Source: Salminus brasiliensis (Eukaryota; Chordata; Actinopteri; Characiformes; Bryconidae). Taken from it: 64,000 nucleotides of DNA. The stretch covers positions 26,853,769-26,917,768 of the forward strand of contig NC_132892.1 of assembly GCF_030463535.1 (NCBI RefSeq). The letters run 5' to 3'. Made by a program: the position numbers and the translations under genes. Shown here piece by piece: positions 57,301 through 64,000 of the stretch. The notes under the pieces are model-generated. The model was not told where the DNA came from. It saw only the letters and a program-made list of their open reading frames with translations, and searched no databases. Each line of letters begins with the position of its first letter. Within the stretch, counting starts at the first letter, position 1.

Positions 57301-58553
57301 ATTCAGACACAGTTATAATTCAGACAGTTATAATTCAGACAGAGTTATCATTCAGACACAGAGTTATCATTCAGACACAGTTATCATTCAGACACAGAGT
57401 TATCATTCAGACACAGAGTTATAATTCAGACACAGTTATCATTCAGACACAGAGTTATAATTCAGACACAGTTATAATTCAGACATTTATTATTCAGACA
57501 TTTATCATTCAGACACAGTTATCATTCAGACACAGAGTTATCATTCAGACACAGAGTTATAATTCAGACACAGTTATAATTCAGACATTTATCATTCAGA
57601 CACAGAGTTATAATTCAGACACAGTTATAATTCAGACAGAGTTATCATTCAGACAGAGTTATCATTCAGACACAGAGTTATAATTCAGACACAGTTATCA
57701 TTCAGACAGAGTTATAATTCAGACACAGAGTTATAATTCAGACACAGAGTTATCATTCAGACAGTTATAATTCAGACACAGTTATAATTCAGACACAGAG
57801 TTATCATTCAGACACAGTTATCATTCAGACAGAGTTATAATTCAGACACAGAGTTATCATTCAGACACAGTTATAATTCAGACACAGAGTTATAATTCAG
57901 ACACAGTTATAATTCAGACAGTTATAATTCAGACAGAGTTATCATTCAGACACAGAGTTATCATTCAGACACAGTTATCATTCAGACACAGAGTTATCAT
58001 TCAGACACAGAGTTATAATTCAGACACAGTTATAATTCAGACATTTATTATTCAGACATTTATCATTCAGACACAGTTATAATTCAGACAGAGTTATTAT
58101 TCAGACATTTATCATTCAGACACAGAGTTATTATTCAGACATTTATCATTCAGACAGAGTTATCATTCAGACACAGAGTTATAATTCAGACACAGTTATA
58201 ATTCAGACATTTATCATTCAGACACAGAGTTATAATTCAGACACAGTTATAATTCAGACACAGTTATAATTCAGACACAGTTATAATTCAGACAGAGTTA
58301 TCATTCAGACACAGAGTTATCATTCAGACACAGAGTTATCATTCAGACACAGAGTTATTATTCAGACATTTATCATTCAGACAGAGTTATCATTCAGACA
58401 CAGAGTTATTATTCAGACATTTATCATTCAGACAGAGTTATCATTCAGACACAGAGTTATTATTCAGACATTTATCATTCAGACAGAGTTATCATTCAGA
58501 CACAGAGTTATCATTCAGACACAGAGTTATCATTCAGACATTCATTCATTATC
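54310..58553. repeat. 4.2-kb minisatellite, TTCAGACACAGAGTTATAA units
   Basis: Roughly 240 units of 15, 17 or 19 bases built from TTCAGACA, CAGAG or GAG, and GTTATMA. Variants (GTTATAATT, GTTATCATT, TTTATCATT, CGGTTATC) are ordered in longer blocks. The marker GTTATGAAGAG recurs near 55062, 55802 and 56663, giving higher-order periods of about 740 and 861 bases. The last 500 bases use a TTTATCATTCAGACAGAG variant. Copies are highly uniform, implying recent homogenisation. Long open frames through it are artefacts. Confidence 0.95.
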
Positions 58554-58925
58554 ATTCAGGGATTTAGTTTCTTACTTTTGGGGGTAATTAGGGTCCAGGC
58601 ACTTTTTTTGTTTTCTTCAAAGCAGAAACCTAGTATGAATATTACAGATGAGTGTAAGGTATATGTACAGTGAGGCTGGGTTCTATATGCTGGCAACACC
58701 GAACAGATTGTAAAGAAAGCACAACAAGTGAGAGCGAAATCAACCACTGCTACCGTTTGCCAGACTACAGCTGATTTTGGGGCTGAGCCTGGTTCATTAC
58801 ACATCCTAATGAGGCTAGTGGACTTGTTTCAGCACCCTGGACAGCAACAGCCCTGGCTTCCACTGGTCAGGCTGATCTGCTCTGACTGAAGGACCACCAT
58901 CATTATGTCATTTCGCGCGTGCAGA

Positions 58926-58960
58926 TGAGTCACGAAACTTTCGTCCGAGGACTATATAGC
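58926..58960 (+). promoter_or_regulatory. slc5a7: Candidate slc5a7 core promoter
   Basis: TGAGTCA (AP-1/CRE-like) at 58926-58932 and a TATA-like CTATATAG at 58952-58959 lie shortly before a GC-richer stretch that ends in a good splice donor. Position relative to the coding exons fits a slc5a7 promoter. Confidence 0.35.
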
Positions 58961-58984
58961 TGAAAACGATCCCAGAATGCCCCA

Positions 58985-59305
58985 CTGTTGATTTACTGCT
59001 CGTTTTTACGCGTTTGGCTATTTTCAGCTCTGGACTGGACGGGTTCCAGCAAGGCGCGGCTCATTCGCACTGATCTGACATCTTTATTCAGAAACGGGTC
59101 TCCATTCACAACTCTCTGACGTTCGCGTTCATCAAAGCTCTGACGAAAGCTGCTCTCATATAAAGATTCAGAATTACGCGCTCTACGCCTGGAAAGTGCC
59201 GGACTGCTGCTTTCCTGAAGAGAATTATTGCGCTCTTTGCGTTTGGACAGTTCAGTTTTTCTCCTCAGTCGGTGCTTGGTGTCTGTCTGGAGCGAGTACA
59301 TAAAG
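58985..59305 (+). other. slc5a7: Putative slc5a7 noncoding first exon
   Basis: The start is inferred about 30 bases after the TATA-like motif. It ends ACATAAAG before donor GTAAGG at 59306; a second GTAAGA donor lies 5 bases on. The acceptor CCACCCTCAG at 60277 in the next exon shows that an upstream untranslated exon exists. A 117-codon minus-strand frame here has no recognisable domain. Confidence 0.45.
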
Positions 59306-59359
59306 GTAAGGTAAGATTTGACGCTTTTCCGGAGTATTTCAGACACACTTCAGATACCC

Positions 59360-60010
59360 TTTTAACAGTATTGTAGGTACATGCACATTTGCTATAGCAA
59401 CTTAGGCACGATTCACCCTTTTAGTTTATAGTCTTGGGCACATGGTGTGCTTTTCCGTGGTATTTTACGCACACTTTGTTCTCATACGGTATTTTACGCA
59501 CACGATACCCTTTAATGTAGTGTTTGAGGCAGACGTTGCGCTTTTCTGAGGTATTTTAGTCACGATGTTTGCAATTATTCAATGCTTTTTGCAGACCTTT
59601 ATGCAGACTTATCATTCAATATGGTGTGTAAGAACACTCTCGGTTCCCTGTAGTGTTTTGGCACAGTTTATCCTTTGATATCGTTACTTTTAGCCTTTAC
59701 GCATTTTTGTGGCTCTCCAAGCGCAATTTCTGCACATCTGTGCACTTTTTCTTTTATTTTAGGCACATTTTGGGCCTGTGTAGTATTATGTGCCTATGTC
59801 ATGCATTTCCTATGTATGTAATTAAATGTTTTTAGTTAAGTTTTGCTCTTTTCTGTGAACCTGCAGTGTATTTCTGTGGGTTAGTGTTTTATTTTGGTGT
59901 TTTGTGTGGCACTTCTCTGCAGTATTTTAAGCACATGTTGCAATGTATTGTAATATTTAGGCTCAATTGATATTGTAAACACCTCTGGCACTTTTTTGTA
60001 GAATTTTAAG
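59360..60010. repeat. Degenerate ~40-base repeat in slc5a7 intron 1
   Basis: Repeated phrases of the form TTTTCYGTRGTATTTTAGGCACA (for example at 59450, 59487, 59545 and 59918) recur about every 40-60 bases, often ending in GCACAC. Old, diverged minisatellite. Confidence 0.6.
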
Positions 60011-60329
60011 CAAATATTTTAGGCCTCTCGTGGGCTTTTCTGTGGCGTTTCAGGCTCATTTCACTCCCTTTTCTAGAGTTAATGGGTTTTGCCAACATTG
60101 CAATATAACTCCCCTTATAATTTAGCACCACGCGCTGGTGAAATCCTGTTAGATACATAGCAGAAAGTGCCTCTTCTTTAGCCCCTTCTTTTATTAAAAC
60201 AAGGGGTGAAACGTTGAACTCCTGAGCTATTGTCCATCTGTTGAACAGCCCTGCCTCTCGCTTGTTCCCACCCTCAGGTCTCAATGACATTCAGCTCCTC
60301 GCAAAGGCAGCGACTTTAGCAGAGAGAAG

Positions 60330-64000
<3,671 letters not shown>

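Noticed and set aside
54310..58553. CRISPR-like regular repeats
   Set aside because: Units are contiguous with no unique spacers, and the genome is that of a fish.
58993..59346. 117-codon minus-strand frame rich in Arg and Ser
   Set aside because: Antisense to the probable slc5a7 first exon, with no recognisable motif; the openness follows GC content.

Overview
This window is vertebrate nuclear DNA, almost certainly from a teleost fish. Spliced genes have GT-AG introns. Between them lie tRNA-derived SINEs, Tc1-like transposon remnants, fold-back MITEs and long microsatellites of the kinds common in teleosts. Repeat types recalled from memory suggest an otophysan (characin/catfish-like) fish, but that is only an inference. 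All three recognised protein genes are on the + strand.

Layout. 1-18739 holds no exon I can recognise and is probably an intron or upstream region of epha6, filled with transposon remnants. 18740-35252 carries the last 12 coding exons of an Eph receptor tyrosine kinase, best matched to EphA6: second fibronectin III domain, transmembrane helix, juxtamembrane tyrosines, kinase, SAM domain and PDZ-binding C terminus. The ligand-binding, Cys-rich and first FN3 exons were not found. 35253-41500 is intergenic, with two MITEs and two related minisatellite arrays in opposite orientation. 41552-46816 is a complete arl6 (BBS3) gene: an X-box-like promoter motif, a noncoding first exon and seven coding exons giving exactly 186 residues. 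46817-58900 is intergenic and contains a 233-bp AT-rich palindrome and a 4.2-kb minisatellite. From about 58950 to the window end lies the 5' part of slc5a7, the high-affinity choline transporter, with three coding exons; the gene continues beyond the window.

The three genes do not form a pathway. EphA6 is an ephrin-A receptor, ARL6 is the small GTPase that recruits the BBSome to membranes at cilia, and SLC5A7 takes choline up into cholinergic terminals. EPHA6 and ARL6 are also neighbours in human (3q11), which supports the EphA6 call, whereas human SLC5A7 lies on another chromosome (2q12).

No undescribed gene system was found. The points most worth a second look are structural: a near-perfect 138-bp palindrome just inside arl6 intron 1, the 52279-52511 palindromic AT-rich repeat, the 54.3-58.5 kb higher-order minisatellite, the orientation-switching arrays at 38.7-40.6 kb, microsatellites that serve as splice-site sequence in epha6 and slc5a7, a scrambled Tc1 mosaic, and the X-box in the arl6 promoter. 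No searches were run; family names rest on recognition of motifs and exon structure.
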